Positions 10,477-23,156 are shown, counted from the stretch's first letter. The stretch is DNA of 64,000 bases from Diphasiastrum complanatum (GCA_029204225.1 CM055096.1:31994305-32058304), one strand, 5' to 3'. Notes: generated by a model from the letters alone, not told the origin. Numbers and translations are program-made.

Positions 10477-11375
10477 TGGCAAAAGCTGAAGCTTTCAGCT
10501 TCTTGGATGGATTCAGCGGTTATTTCCTTGTTCAAATAGCCCCTGAAGATAAACACAAGACAACCTTTGCAATAGAAAATGGAGTCTACACTTACAAGGT
10601 CATGTCTTTTGACTTATGCAACACCCTTTCAATGTTTCAGAGGGTCATGCAACTGGCCTTCCAGAACCTGTTACACCGGATCGTCGAGATTTATCTCGAT
10701 GATCTGGGTATCCATTCTTCAACCGACAAGCGCCTCGAGGCATTAGAAAAAATCTTCATTTGCTGCTGTAGGTTTGGAATTTCACTCAACCCTGACAAGT
10801 GTCAAATATGGGTCACGCATGGGGTAGGACATATCATTTCAAAGGATGGTATCTCTATCGGTCCTTCAAAGATCAAGGTAATAGTTGAAATGCCCTTACC
10901 TGCAACAATGCAAAAAGTTTACATCTTCCTAGGTCACACTAATTATTATCGCATCTTTATAATCGATTATGCCAGCAAGACACGGCTCGTTTATTTAGTT
11001 GTGGTAGATCCTCGATTGACTGAAGAACGCATTAAAGCCTTTGAGGAGTTAAAAACAGCCCTGACCATGGCACCCATACTCCGTTCGCCAGACTACACGA
11101 AATAATTTCATGTGCATACTGACGCCAATAAGTATGCCATTGGAGGTATTCTTGCACAACCGGACGAGTATGGCAAAGATTTTCCAATACGTTTCTTGAG
11201 TAGACAACTGGTGCCTGCTAAAGTAAACTATACTACAATCGAACGAGAAGCATTGGCAATGGTCTATGATCACCTTTCTCTGCTCCCTAATGCTGAAAAA
11301 GCAACTGCACCAGTCAACGATGATCTTCTTGATGCATGCCTTTTTCAGATTGATGCTATACCCTTATGGGCTTAG
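10477..11375 (+). pseudogene. Gypsy RT C-terminus and RNase H
   Basis: Second half of the split host gypsy Pol. The RT fingers/palm continue (FSFLDGFSGY near 10500), with the catalytic box YLDD at 10692-10703 in place of the commoner YVDD-type or YLDDI sequence. The connection domain runs to a TAA at 11103. RNase H starts in the next frame (HTDANKYAIGGILAQ, about 11112-11156, with the first catalytic Asp) and decays after about 11270 into unrelated codons. Confidence 0.85.
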
Positions 11376-12520
11376 AAGATCACTCAGTTCCTAACAATGG
11401 GCAAACTTAAAGAAGGCCTAAATACGGTCGCAAAACGAAAATTTTTACTTAAAGCAACGCCCTTTCAACTAATAGTAGGACAACTTTACAAAAGAGACAT
11501 TGATGATATTATTTGACGATGCGCTTATGAATCTAAGATACGACCTATCATATCTCAGGCTGTCAATGAGCCAAGAAAAATACGACAGCAGACTTCACAA
11601 CTTTGACTCCCATTATAGAAGGCGAAGCCTTTTATAAATGGGGAACTGACTTTGTTGGACCAATCAGCCCAGCAGCGAAACACACCCAAGCCTGTTTTAT
11701 CCTAGTAGGACAGATTACACCACTAAATGGGTTGAAGCTTGAGCAACAAAGGACACCAACGCAAAGACTGTAGCGCGTTTTCTTTACGAAAATATTATTA
11801 CACGTTTTGGTTGTCCTATTGAGCTAGTTAGTGATCGCAACACACACTTCTTAAATGTCATTATTGATAATTTGCTATGCCATTACCTTGTAGTTCACTA
11901 AAAGAGTACCCCGGTGTAATGGCCAGGCCGAGTCCACTAACAAGACGATCTGTAAGATATTGACAAAGATAGTAGAGACAAGTCACTCCGATTGGGAAAC
12001 GAAACTCTTTACAGCTATCTGGGCTTACCGCACTACTCCAAAGAAAGCCACAGGGTGGGTTACCCCATTCCATCTTGTGTATGGTCAAGAGGCGGTAATG
12101 CCAGTCAAGTTCTTAGTACCTTCTCTAAAAGTCATGGAAGCCTTCTCTACAGATCTCTGTGAGAAAGCTACAATTTAGCAACAAGTAAAAGCCAGGCTAT
12201 TTACGTTAACCTAGTTATGCGAAACAAGACTCATATCCTACTATGCACAACTAGTTAGCAAAAGACGTCAAAAGGCCTGGCATAACTGTCACTTACGCAA
12301 CAAAGATTTACGCTTAGGTGATCAAGTGCTTCTTTATACATTGAAGAAGCACTTCAAAAAATTGAAATTCCGCAGTGAGGGACCGTATGTTATCAATAAA
12401 ATATTTCCTAATGGTGAAGTCCAGCTGCAAATACTTGATGGAATACTCCTAGACACTGTCATCAATGGTGGTCGCCTATGGCGATATTACGAGGAATTAT
12501 TTTTTGTTGAGCCCATTTAA
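11376..12520 (+). pseudogene. Gypsy integrase relic
   Basis: Degenerate integrase: a zinc-binding lead-in near 11440-11560, core motifs WGTDFVGP-like near 11640 and VSDRNTHF near 11828-11851 (second catalytic Asp), and the C-terminal part AYRTTPKKATGWVTPFHLVYG (about 12023-12085). The terminal segment YTLKKHFKKLKFRSEGPY (about 12335-12388) ends at a TAA at 12518. Several stops and frame changes occur. No chromodomain is seen after the integrase. Confidence 0.8.
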
Positions 12521-12893
12521 CCCTAATTCCCTAGTATATATTTTACATTTTTTTCTTCTTGCTTTGTTATGTCTTTTTGCATGTCTTTTTTTTGTATCCT
12601 TTTTTTGTTTTATAATTCATGCCTGTATATATTTACTTTTTGTGCATCTTCTTTTTTCTATAAATACACATTTGTCATGCGTGTTCTAGGTCAACAAATG
12701 ATAGACTACATCAGAAGGACAAAATTTGTCACACTTTCGGCTTATCTCATTTATGTCTGAATGACATCTCAGTATTTCCAACTACGGTATACATCTAGTC
12801 ACTGGGATATGTTTTTTCAATGAGAACTTTTAATTTGAGCCACAGTCATATCTTCCCTCATGGAGTTCTCCACTTACATCATAGAGATCCATT
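12521..12893. other. T-rich spacer, nothing recognised
   Basis: T-rich DNA following the gypsy integrase. It may hold the remains of the gypsy 3' non-coding region or LTR, but no matching copy upstream of the element was found. No gene or RNA is seen. Confidence 0.4.
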
Positions 12894-13305
12894 CCTCAAT
12901 GGAGGCTTCCAGTCAAATCTCAACCAGAGGCCACAACTCAAAACTCGACCAGAGGTTTTCACTCAAATCTCAATTGGAGGGTTCCACTGAGATCTCAACC
13001 GATGGATTTTTACTCAAATCTCAACTGGAGGGTTCCACTCAGATCTCAACCGATGGGTTTTCACTCAAATCTCAACCGGAGGCCACAACTCAAAACTTGA
13101 CCGGAGGTTTTCACTCAAATCTCAACCGAAGGTTTCTACTCAGACCTCAACCGACAGGTTTTCAGTCAAATCTCAACTGGAGGCCGCAACTCAAATCTCA
13201 ACCAGAGGCCACAACTCAAATCTCAACCGGAGGCCACAACTCACATCTCAACCGGAGGTTCCAACTCAAAACTCAACAGAGCCATCATGTCACATCTCGA
13301 CCAAA
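12894..13305. repeat. 25-bp minisatellite, about 16 copies
   Basis: Tandem array with the core ACTCAAATCTCAACCGGAGG and a unit of 25 bases, best seen at 13202-13276 where successive units align without gaps; some units are 24 to 27 bases. It reads through in several frames, giving a spurious 150-codon open frame. It separates two gypsy pol relics. Confidence 0.85.
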
Positions 13306-13329
13306 GCCATGATGGCGAGCATAAATACC

Positions 13330-15325
13330 TGGACAATGATGCCATTTGTACCTCAGCGAAGTGCGAATTTTGAAGTTTCTTGTGACTATTGGCTGGCGAC
13401 CTTCTTGTCCCCATGCTCGATTTTGGAATGAAGAATTGAATCAATGTTTTGAGAAACTTAAAACAATGATTCTTTCAGCTCTCGTGTTACAAATTGCAAA
13501 TCCAGATTTACCTTACGTCATGAGAACGGACGCAAGTGATGTTGTAGTTGGAGCGGTTCTATTACAAATGGATAGGCCACTAGCGTTTGAGAGCAAAAAA
13601 TTCACTGGTCCTCAGTTGTGTTATACTAACCTCAACGACAATGACATAATGCCATTTTCTAGAATGGAAACCAATAACAAGATTAGTAATGAACTTTTTT
13701 TTAATCCATGCACTTAAAACCTGGAGACACTACTTGTATGGTAGTAAGTTTGTAGTCTATACGGATCACCAACCTCTGAAGTATTTTTGTAACCAACATG
13801 ATCTCTAGGGGAGAAAAGCTTGATGGACTGAGTTGATGCAAGAATTCGATCATGAAATCCGTTACATAAGAGACAGTTCTAATCAAGTTGCTGATGCTCT
13901 TAGTCGAATCAGTGAACTGAACGAGTTGTCATCAACTCAGATTTCTATGGATCTGTATCTTTCACTGAGAGGAAAATATGAATCAGACTCCCATTTTGGT
14001 CATATTTGAAACATTGTTCAAACCGGAAGAAATGTGGACAGTGTTGAGTCAAAAACACAGGGGACTCGACTAACTAAGAGAGATAAGAATATTGTGGAAC
14101 AGTTCACCATTCGAGATGGATTACTATTTTGGAATGGAAAAGTTTGCGTACCTGGTGATGATGAGCTTAAACGTAAGATTTTGTTTGAATGTCATGACAT
14201 ACCCTGTGCTAGACATCCCGATATACACATGACTCTGGACTTGGATAAAAGGAAATTTTATTGGCCAAAGCTCAAGCCATATGTCGAGTCATATGTTGTT
14301 ACCCCGTCAACTAGCAAAGGTTGAGTGCCATAAGGCTGGTGGTTTGTTGCATCCGTTAGATATCTCTGATAAGAAATGGAAAAGCATATCTATGGATTTT
14401 GTAGTTGGACTTCCGAAGACCCAATGGCAAAATGATTCTATTTGGGTTGTAGTGGATCAGTTAACTAAGTTAGCTGCATTCATACCAGTCAAGTCAACTA
14501 TAAAGGCTTCTGAATCAGCCCAGATCTTTGTTGAAAGATTATTTCGGTTGTATGGTCTGCCCAGTGACATTGTTAGTGATAGAGATATTAAGTTCACAGG
14601 TCATTTTTGGTCAGCAGTATTCCATAAACTTGAAACTTCTTTAAGTTTAAGTTCTTTTGATCATCCTGAATCAGATGGCCAGACAGAAAGGACTAATCAA
14701 ACTATGGAAGATATTTTGAGGACGTATGTTTCTCACAGACAATCTCATTGGGAAGATTATCTCCCACTAGTTGAGTTTGTATATAGTAGCAGAAAACAAT
14801 TGCTACAGGTTACAATCCTTTGATGCTTATGTATGATTTTCAGCCTAGATCTCTAGTAAATGTTGAGACGAAGTCTGTTAAGATCCAGAACATTGCTGAT
14901 TTTTTGTTGCAAGTGGCTAAGGATAGTATCCGAAGTGCTCAGGATAGAAATAAGCACCGTGCCGATCTTAAGAGATCTCCAAGAGATTTTAAAGTTGATG
15001 ACGGGTATATCTTAGGATTCTAAAAGATTCTAAGATGTTACGTACAAGGAAGCATTATAAGCTATCTACCCGTTATTGTGGACCTTTCAGGATTGTACGT
15101 AGAATTGGTTCTTTGGCATCTGAACTTGATCTTCAAGGAAAATCGACTGCACACCCCGTGTTTCATGTAAGTCGTTTGAAAATATGTTTACATGATAGTG
15201 ATACAGTTGGATCGGATGAGGATTTATCCCATTTGGGAGATTTGTCGCTTAGTGTACCTTTGGAACCTGAGAAAGTGCTCAGAACCAGAGATAAACAATT
15301 GAGAAATAGTCGTAGTCATGCATAA
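13330..15325 (+). pseudogene. 5'-truncated gypsy pol relic (RNase H, integrase)
   Basis: Second plus-strand gypsy fragment. It begins at the end of RT and RNase H (RTDASDVVVGAVLLQ near 13522-13566; YTDHQPLKY near 13758-13785). The tether and H2C2 zinc finger follow (about 14100-14290), then the integrase core (MDFVVGLPKTQ near 14392; IVSDRDIKF near 14570; HPESDGQTERTNQ near 14663-14701 with the catalytic Glu). The C-terminal HPVFHVSRLK (about 15154-15183) precedes an acidic tail. The last residues (PEKVLRTRDKQLRN) resemble the start of a chromodomain-type module that is cut by a stop at 15323, so a chromovirus-lineage origin is possible. Frameshifts are near 13715, 14300, 14820 and 15030. Confidence 0.85.
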
Positions 15326-16754
15326 AGAAAGAGAAAGATAGTTTATTCCACTGCGCACGATAAGTTTTCTTTCTTGTTGTCAGAATTCTTTTTATTCAAT
15401 TCTTTTGTTTTCGAGTTCGACCTATCTTTCACACACCTCTTTCCAACAAGATACATAGATGGTATATTGCCCACCCTTAGATGTGTGGGACACCAATACA
15501 CTGTCTCTTCCCATATCTGTCCTCGTTCCCATCTCGGCTTAGTTACTTACTGCTTATAGAGAAACAATTATGGAGCATCCTATTCCCTCTCAAAGTGGTG
15601 TGGCTCAGCTTAATTACTTACTGATTATAGAGAAACAATTCTAGAGCATCCATCCTATTTCCTCTTTCCTCTGGGAGTGGTGTGGTCAGTGTGGTGGTGT
15701 CCATAGATCTAATAATGTCACCATTTAAAAGAGATAATGGCCCGATTTAAGCGTGAGTTCAATTATGGCTACAAAGCAGCAATTATGACTCACATAACAA
15801 ACTTCAAAGCAAGAAAACTTGAGTAGATAGACAAAAAAATCATAGATGCATTTGCAAGGGAAGTGGTGGGAAAGCGCTTTCAAAAAAGAAGCAACTTGGG
15901 AGTAAACTATGGAGCATATGGATGAACTTGAGTGTGGCAAAACTTACATGCTACTGGGAAAAGATTGCAGAGGTGTCGGTGGTTCAAAGTCGATGGAGGT
16001 GTATGCACCCGAAAAGGAGAATCTAAACTTAGCTTCTCGGAATCACCCTTGAGATCTTCATATGCCCAGTATTAGTAGAGTACTTCCAGAATGTCTTCGT
16101 CCTTTCCCCTCCTTTGAAGGCTGGTACACGTGCATTATCGATCATGTTACACATTTCAGTGTGGATGTTATCATGGCCTCCAATTACGCAACTGGGGAAA
16201 TCCAAGTTACGCTTCTGTTTAGCCCATCTGACCAGAAAAGTGATTTTTCTTTATATAGAAGCAAAATCAAACAAGGAGAAACTTATCCAGTGGCAGTGGT
16301 CACAAAGGTTTCTTCTTGAAATAGTTTTGTTCACCTCCAGTATTGTTATTTTGGAAGTTCATGTATTTCAAACAGCAGATTAACAGAGAATCTAACCAAG
16401 GTTTTGATTTTCAGTAGGCACCAAGCTTAAGAACATCCTCAGAAGCACGCCTTCCCTTCCTGCGCTCCTTTCCTCGCCCATCTTTTTCCTTCGAAACCTC
16501 CTCATTCAGTCTTGCCGCATGGTGATCCTCCCCACCACAGGAAAAATGCAGCAGAATTTTTCTAGACGGGGGAGGAGAGATTGCTCTAGGCCGTGGGCAA
16601 TGCAGCACCAGCCAATGTCTATGTCCACGGCTTGGGGATGCTTGCGTAGATAAGAGGATCGAGCATGGTGAGCAACTCTCTTCTTCGATGGCACACTCCG
16701 AGGCTGCTTCATTGGATCTATTCTAAACATGAATTCTCTCTCACACACCTACCC
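15326..16754. other. Spacer after gypsy relic
   Basis: No gene recognised. A roughly 70-bp direct duplication lies at about 15539-15680 (TTACTTACTG-TTATAGAGAAACAATT twice). The open frames present are short and resemble no family I know. Confidence 0.45.
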
Positions 16755-16767
16755 GATCGATCGATCG

Positions 16768-16801
<34 letters not shown>

Positions 16802-16806
16802 TTGAA

Positions 16807-16898
<92 letters not shown>
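16755..16898. repeat. GATC and GA/CT microsatellite with palindrome
   Basis: Four GATC units (16755-16770), then (GA)n, the near-perfect palindrome ACATTTGAAATGT, (CT)n, AAATGT and a second (CT)n tract. The GA and CT blocks flank the palindrome as inverted repeats, so either strand could fold into a long hairpin. Confidence 0.9.
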
Positions 16899-16900
<2 letters not shown>

Positions 16901-17186
16901 CAAAAGAAGGAAAAAAAGGCATGTATGTGTTGTTTTTTTTTACCATTTTTAAAAATATCTTTTAGTTTTTTTCTTTGCAAAACCGTGACATTTTTTACGA
17001 CAAAAACACACATTTTCTTTCTAAAATAGTTTTATACTATATAAATTGTTGAGCAGACTAGATTCATTCTCCAACTCATTTATATTGTATGTGTGCACAT
17101 AGACAGCTTTTTATCCTTATCCATCAAATACGAGGTGGCTATTTGGCATGCAAACAAAGACAAGAAAAAATAATATTTTCCAAAAT

Positions 17187-17510
17187 ATTGAGCTCGAAGA
17201 TGTGACAACATACAATCATGATGAAGAAGACGAAAGCAATCGCGATATGGAAAATCATGCATAAGAGAATCTGCATAATGAAGGGGACGAAACAATTGAT
17301 CATGTCATGGAGCCAAATGAGCATGACGATTGGGATGTCAATGACAATGACGTAAGAGCCGAAAGTCAAATCAATGAAAACATTGATGATGATATTTATA
17401 ATCTCCCAACAAGAATATACCATTTGTTTTAAATCCGTGAAAGAATTAGACTACTAGATGAGTGTGAAAGTGATGCAAACGATCAAGAAGATGAACTACA
17501 TGCACATTGA
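17187..17510 (+). pseudogene. Relic of an acidic protein, unidentified
   Basis: One frame runs 108 codons with only two internal stops (TAA near 17262 and 17430) to a TGA at 17508. The translated sequence is strikingly acidic (many Asp, Glu and Asn, including IDDDIYNLP) and ends in LLDECESDANDQEDELHAH. Low stop density with biased composition on this strand suggests decayed coding sequence, possibly from a transposase or other transposon protein. I do not recognise the family. No start codon or terminal repeats were identified. Confidence 0.35.
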
Positions 17511-17707
17511 ATTGTATTGATAAATATATTCAATTGTTGCTAGTAGAGATCTATTGTGTTTATATCTCAACATTTCATACAATATTTCACACTTCTCTTC
17601 TTCTTTATTCTATTAAAATATTTGTAACTAAATTAATTTCATTATAATCACTAATCAAACATATAACTTCCTTTAACCTTCTACAATTCGAGTTGAAGAC
17701 ATTTGAG

Positions 17708-18298
17708 CTAAAGTGACAAAAAAAATACCAGTATGCTCTGCACTGCAACAACTGTATATGGTATATATTAAGAGCATTCAAGTACTTACAGAGAATCTAA
17801 AAGACAGATCTAAAGTTCCTCAAGTTTCACACCAATGTGCACAAGAAGCTCACCCAAGACATCATCAGTGATACCACCAACTCCACAAAAATACATCACA
17901 ACAATGAGAGCAACCAATTGCAAACATTAGAATCTCAATCAAATCATCCCAATGCATCTTCGAAGTGACATTCATTTCAACAATGATCTGCAACCATCTG
18001 CAATTCGAGCTAAAGTGACAAAACAAATACCAGTATGCTTTGCACTACAACAACTATATATGGTATATATTAAGAGCATTCAAGTACTTACAAACAATCT
18101 AAAAGACAGATCTAAAGTTCCTCAAGTTTCACACGAGTGTGCACAAGAAGCTCACCCAAGACATCATAAGTGATACTACCAACTTCATGAAAATAAATCA
18201 CAACAAGGAGAGCAACCAAATACTAGAATCTCAATCAAATCATCCCAATGCATCTTTGAAGTGACATCAATTTCAACAGTGATCTGCAATTATTTGTA
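17708..18298. repeat. Tandem duplication, 302-bp period
   Basis: Sequence from 17708 repeats from 18010 with high identity (CTAAAGTGACAAAA ... GTTCCTCAAGTTTCACAC), two units. Substitutions and small indels are scattered along it. There is no convincing coding frame. Confidence 0.85.
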
Positions 18299-18919
18299 AT
18301 AACAGAGAGAAAGAACAAAACAATTGCACTCGAAATGTTCAATTGATCGAATAGACAGAGCTAAAAGATCTCTTCTTGTCTAACCGATAAGTTGCTGGAT
18401 ATATACTCATGGCTAACTAATTAAAAGAATGCTTAACCTATACTTTACATTTAGGGTTAAGACACTACGTGTTGTTGGCAATCGCCTTTGGATAGTATCT
18501 GATTCTGTTAGAGATTCTATTTGGTCGTGATTCAATGTACTTGTTGATCCACCGATAGTCAGATTATGGACGATTATTTGAGGACGGCCCAATAATTGAA
18601 TTTGGTTAGATGGTCCAAGATGGTCAAACTATCGAGAATGGCTGAACAATCGAAGATGTCCAAATAATCAAAGATATCCGAATAGTCGAAGGTGTTTGAA
18701 CTAGTCAGGAGACAATGTTCTTTTGTTTTTCTATAGATTGTCAGAAAACCACTGTATTTTTGTAGAGTATGCGACTGTACAAGTATTTATAAGTAGCAAG
18801 TGAATGGATCTAGATTAACAGAGAGATAGGGATATCTGGATCCTTGAACGCCTTGATTTTCAAATTCAAGATAACACAAAAATTCTTGTGTACATGTATT
18901 GGGTTCTGCAAAATTTCAT
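18299..18919. repeat. Spacer with degenerate ~20-bp repeats
   Basis: Between 18560 and 18700 a motif like GATGGTC(C/A)AANNATCGAA recurs with a period near 20 bases. The rest (18299-18559 and 18701-18919) is AT-rich and featureless to me. It may belong to the LTR of the minus-strand copia fragment that follows, but no boundary is visible. Confidence 0.4.
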
Positions 18920-19270
18920 ACTTACCTCCTTGTTGAGTATTTTGCTCTTGATGTAGTGGTAATTAATCTTGATGTGCTTGCTCCTAGAGTGAAATCTAGG
19001 ATTGATCGATAATGCAATAGCACTTTGATTGTCACATTAAATAATTGTTGGAACAAATTGTCTGAGACCAATATCAAACAATAAATTTCTCAACCAAATT
19101 GTCTCTTTAGTAGCTTGAGAGGCTGTAGTATATTCTGATTCTGTAGATGACATTGCAATGGAGGTTTGTTTTCAACTGTTCCATGTTATTGACCATTATT
19201 GAACATGAGAACAAGTCCAAAAGTCGATCTTCTGGTGTCGATATCGCCTACCCAATTTGCATCTGTATAT
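18920..19270 (-). pseudogene. Copia RNase H fragment
   Basis: On the minus strand this reads the copia RNase H region: YTDANWVGDIDTRRST near 19250-19203, then after a frame break QTSIAMSSTESEY near 19168-19130, CDNQSAIAL near 19037-19010 and HSRSKHIKINYHYI near 18990-18950. A stop replaces one residue before CDN. It is a short 5'-truncated remnant with no LTR identified. Confidence 0.75.
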
Positions 19271-20010
19271 TCATTTGATTCGGTTGCCGAACTCAGCTAA
19301 GCGTGTCCTTAAGAAAGAACCATTGTAGATAGTTGCTACAATAACGTTATCTTCGGGCATTCCCTTTCTGGGTATCATCTTCTTCAGCAGCTCGACATTA
19401 ATTCTGACAAAGGACCCATCCAGATACAGGCTCTGCATAGCTGTTAGCACTTGGGCAATGAAATTGCCAAGGCCATTCACCGAATAGGTGACAAATTTCT
19501 TTTGCTCTTTATAAACAATGGCACCAAAATTAATTTTCTTGCCCTTAATGGCTGCCAGCAAATATCCAATGTTGGTAACTGAAATTGTTGTAGTTGCATC
19601 CGTAGCAAAAAGTATATGGTTGTAGTATTTACAAACATTGCGGAAAGCCATATCGATGATCATGGATACTCGGCATGAAAAAATTGCCATGTAAGAGATT
19701 AGCTTCATCTATGTCCTCTCTTGATAAAGCTGGAGGGACAGTGCCATCGGTAGGCAAGTAAGCACCACAGCAAATGTAGCTTCAAAGATATCCATACGGA
19801 TGCCACGAACCTGCGTTGAGACTAAAGAGTCCGTGACATCCACCAGTCATTGGATGAACTCATTATTTCCCTCGATCAGCATTGTTGAAAGATCATTTGC
19901 AACAAATATACCAATCTGCATTGATCGACCAAGGTTTGAAATTCTTCGAGATTCATCTTGCTCCTTCCAATTGACATTGGTTGGAACTGATGATCCAAGA
20001 GCTATCGCCT
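19271..20010 (-). pseudogene. TE-like open frame, family not identified
   Basis: A minus-strand frame of 145 codons (19708-19271) continues upstream in the same style to about 20010 with stops. The sequence has the features of an N-terminal gag-like protein of a plant LTR element (aliphatic helices, an IGYLLAAIKGKKINFG segment). It lies next to gypsy fragments of the same orientation. I cannot name the domain, so the assignment rests on context. Confidence 0.35.
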
Positions 20011-20559
20011 AAGTTGATAAGTAGAACTTGCTCAAAGATACAAGTGCTAATGACAATGGATCGTGATGGTAACATTCAGAGAGCAAACAAGCATGAAAGC
20101 TCAATCTTCACCGCTGATAAGGTAAAACAAAAATGACAAGAAAATTAGTGTAAGTAGCAAAACGGTCAGAAAATGAGTAATAAAAGTGGCACAAGGTTTT
20201 ATGCATACACGTGTCAACGAACAAAATGTCCGCCATCATGCATTAACTAAAAGTTCTACATCTAATCAGAGAACTAAATATAGAATCAATAGACCGACTA
20301 TTCGATGCCGTAGAATATTCTTCTATGATACTGAATGTTTGGGCTAAAAAAATTCCTCCGATATATCAGAAAACTATAGAACGAACAATCAGAGGGAAAC
20401 TAACAAACATGCATCGAATAAGTGAATGAATAAGTAAATAAATAAATAAATCATAAATAAAATAAAAATATAATTAAATAATGAAAATAATTATGCAATT
20501 CAAATAATTAAATAATTCAAATAAAATAAAAATAAAAATAATTTACAAGTAATCTTTTT
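20011..20559. other. AT-rich spacer
   Basis: A-rich sequence with AAATAAAT-type low-complexity runs at 20430-20550 and no gene. It may be the 3' region of the minus-strand gypsy relic that starts at 20560. Confidence 0.4.
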
Positions 20560-21970
20560 TTATGCGGGAGCCATTTACTCTTGTCAGTTGCAAATTTCAA
20601 TGTAGATCTGCCAATTGGAGGGATCCATTGTTGAATATTTCAGTTACTTTGTAAGGACCCATCCAGCGAGTATGCAACTTGCCTAGAAATTTGATATGGC
20701 GTACAGAAGAGCATAGTCTCCCTCGTGTAAGACGACCTTCTTTATCGAATCGTCAAAGTTTTTCTTTCGTCGCAACTGAGTCTTCATCATTTCGATCAGT
20801 GCTTCATTTCTTTTTTCCTCTAGCTTTTCGATTGATAAAAATTTCTCCTTTAAGCTCGAGTGTTCATCATATCTAGATTCAACCTGCACAAGATATGTCG
20901 GTACTTCAAATTCAATAGGCAATATCGGGTACATGTCGTAAACCAGATAGAACGGTGTCTGCTTCGTGGTCACTTTCTCAGCATTTCAATATGCCCATAG
21001 AACATATGGTAACTTCTGATCCCAATCAAATGCGTGAGTTGTGGTGATTTTGTTTAGGATTTTACATAATATGCCATTGACTCATTCAGTCAAACCATTA
21101 GCCTTCAGAATGTATGGAGTTATCTTCCGATGTTTGATCATGAAGTGCTTGATAAGCAGACAAATTGTATCGTTCAAAAAATGAGTTCCTCTGTCACTCA
21201 CCAATTCCAAAAGACAACCATATCTAGTTATGATATTTCAAAATAGAAACCCCGCAACAGTTTTAGCATCATTCCTCTTTATTGCTTTTGCTTCAACCAT
21301 GTTAGTCACATAGTCAGTCGCTACCAAAATATAGTTTCGTTTGGTATAATGAGTGACCGGCTTAATTGGTCCAACAAATTCAATACCCCACTTCTCAAAA
21401 GGTGTGAGTGGAAGTATCGAGGTGAGTGGCCAATGCTTTGAAGGAGCTGGTTTTTCGACTCTTTGGCATCCATCATAGATTTTTACAATCGCTACAACAT
21501 CTTGTACATAGTCGGCCACCAATATGTGGCATTCAAAAAAAATTTCACTATATTAACAATTGCAAAGTATCCACCAACATATTCTGAATGCAACGATCAA
21601 ATAACCTTTTGAATATCAATTAATCGAAACATCTGGGAAGTTCTTCATCCGGTCTCATTTTATAGAGTACTTTATTCTTTATCGTATATGGTCCAACCTT
21701 ATGTTGAAAGACCGTCTTCTGTTCAAAGTCAAACCAGGAGGATAATTTTGATTCTGAAGGTAGTCTCTTGCTTATTCACCAGATTCTTGAGTGCATAATG
21801 GTCGACATGGAAGACAAAGGAATATCCCAGCAAATAGTGTCGAAACTTCTTCACTGAGAAAATCATCTCGAGTCTTTCATGTTCTATAGCCAAATAGTTC
21901 TTTTCTGATATACTCAATTGATGCCCCATATCATACACACAAGATAGTCTCTGTTGGACCCTTTCCATGC
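20560..21970 (-). pseudogene. Gypsy RNase H-integrase relic
   Basis: Read on the minus strand from right to left: RNase H (EKNYLAIEHERLEMIFSVKKFRHYLLG, about 21910-21825; FHVDHYALKNLV near 21812-21780), then integrase with the core PFEKWGIEFVGPI (about 21402-21364) and ATDYVTNMVEAKAI (about 21322-21281). The C-terminal segment TPFYLVYDMYPILPIE (about 20961-20914) and DDSIKKVVLHEGDYALLY near 20750-20695 follow. Frame changes and stops separate the blocks. The domain order is that of Ty3/gypsy Pol. The end is near 20560 by loss of similarity. Confidence 0.8.
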
Positions 21971-22540
21971 CTCTCTAATCGTCACGATCAAGAGGGCAAA
22001 GTTGGGGTTTGGATCTCCAACTAGGTGAGTATCAATGTAGTAACGAAATTCGATCCAATGGGGAGGGAGTTAAACTACAGATCTAGATGGAATCTAAGCC
22101 TACCAAGGTTGTCAATCTTGGCTTTGGATCTGAAAATGGAATGGCTTAGATGAGGTGTGGGTTCCTTGACATTCTTCTTGGCTCTTTTTTGGTTTTGGTG
22201 TATGAAGATCCTCTTCTTGGATCTTGGCTTTCTTGGTGAATCTAGGCTTCATAAGCTCTAAATCTTCTCCTCTTGAGGCTTACCTTCTCAAGGGAGGAAT
22301 GCAATGGAAGGAAAACCTACCTAATGGACCTTACTGATCACTTCTCAATGGATTTCTAACACCTAGTTTACAGATGTGTGGTTTTGTGGATTGATGGATG
22401 AAAGCTTGAGCTAATGATCTTCTTTAGTGTGATAGCATGATTAGAAAACAACAATCAAGCATTCATACATTTACAATCAAACATACAATGGCAAAATAAG
22501 AGGGCTCCACAATGTAAGAAAATGTGGAGGAGGAGACTTT

Positions 22541-22543
<3 letters not shown>
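21971..22543. other. Spacer before (CT)n tract
   Basis: No gene or transposon protein recognised. There is a repeated short motif rich in CTTGG/CTTCTTGG near 22100-22290. Confidence 0.4.
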
Positions 22544-23145
<602 letters not shown>

Positions 23146-23156
23146 AAATTTCAACT

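Larger units (their letters stand above)
3545..12520 (+). mobile_element. Decayed Ty3/gypsy element split by a nested copia
   Basis: Gag, protease-to-RT linker, reverse transcriptase, RNase H and integrase remnants lie in the gypsy order (RT before integrase). The coding body occupies 3545-5486 and 10477-12520; the 4990 bases between are a later copia insertion. No LTR pair is recognised, so the ends given are those of the coding remnants. Many stops, frameshifts and internal deletions make it non-functional. Confidence 0.75.

Noticed and set aside
12890-13305. Possible CRISPR-like array
   Set aside because: Unit is a contiguous 25-bp tandem repeat without unique spacers, in plant nuclear DNA.
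12860-13312. 150-codon frame rich in Ser, Gln and Thr
   Set aside because: Read-through of the 25-bp minisatellite; the frame changes with each 25-base unit.
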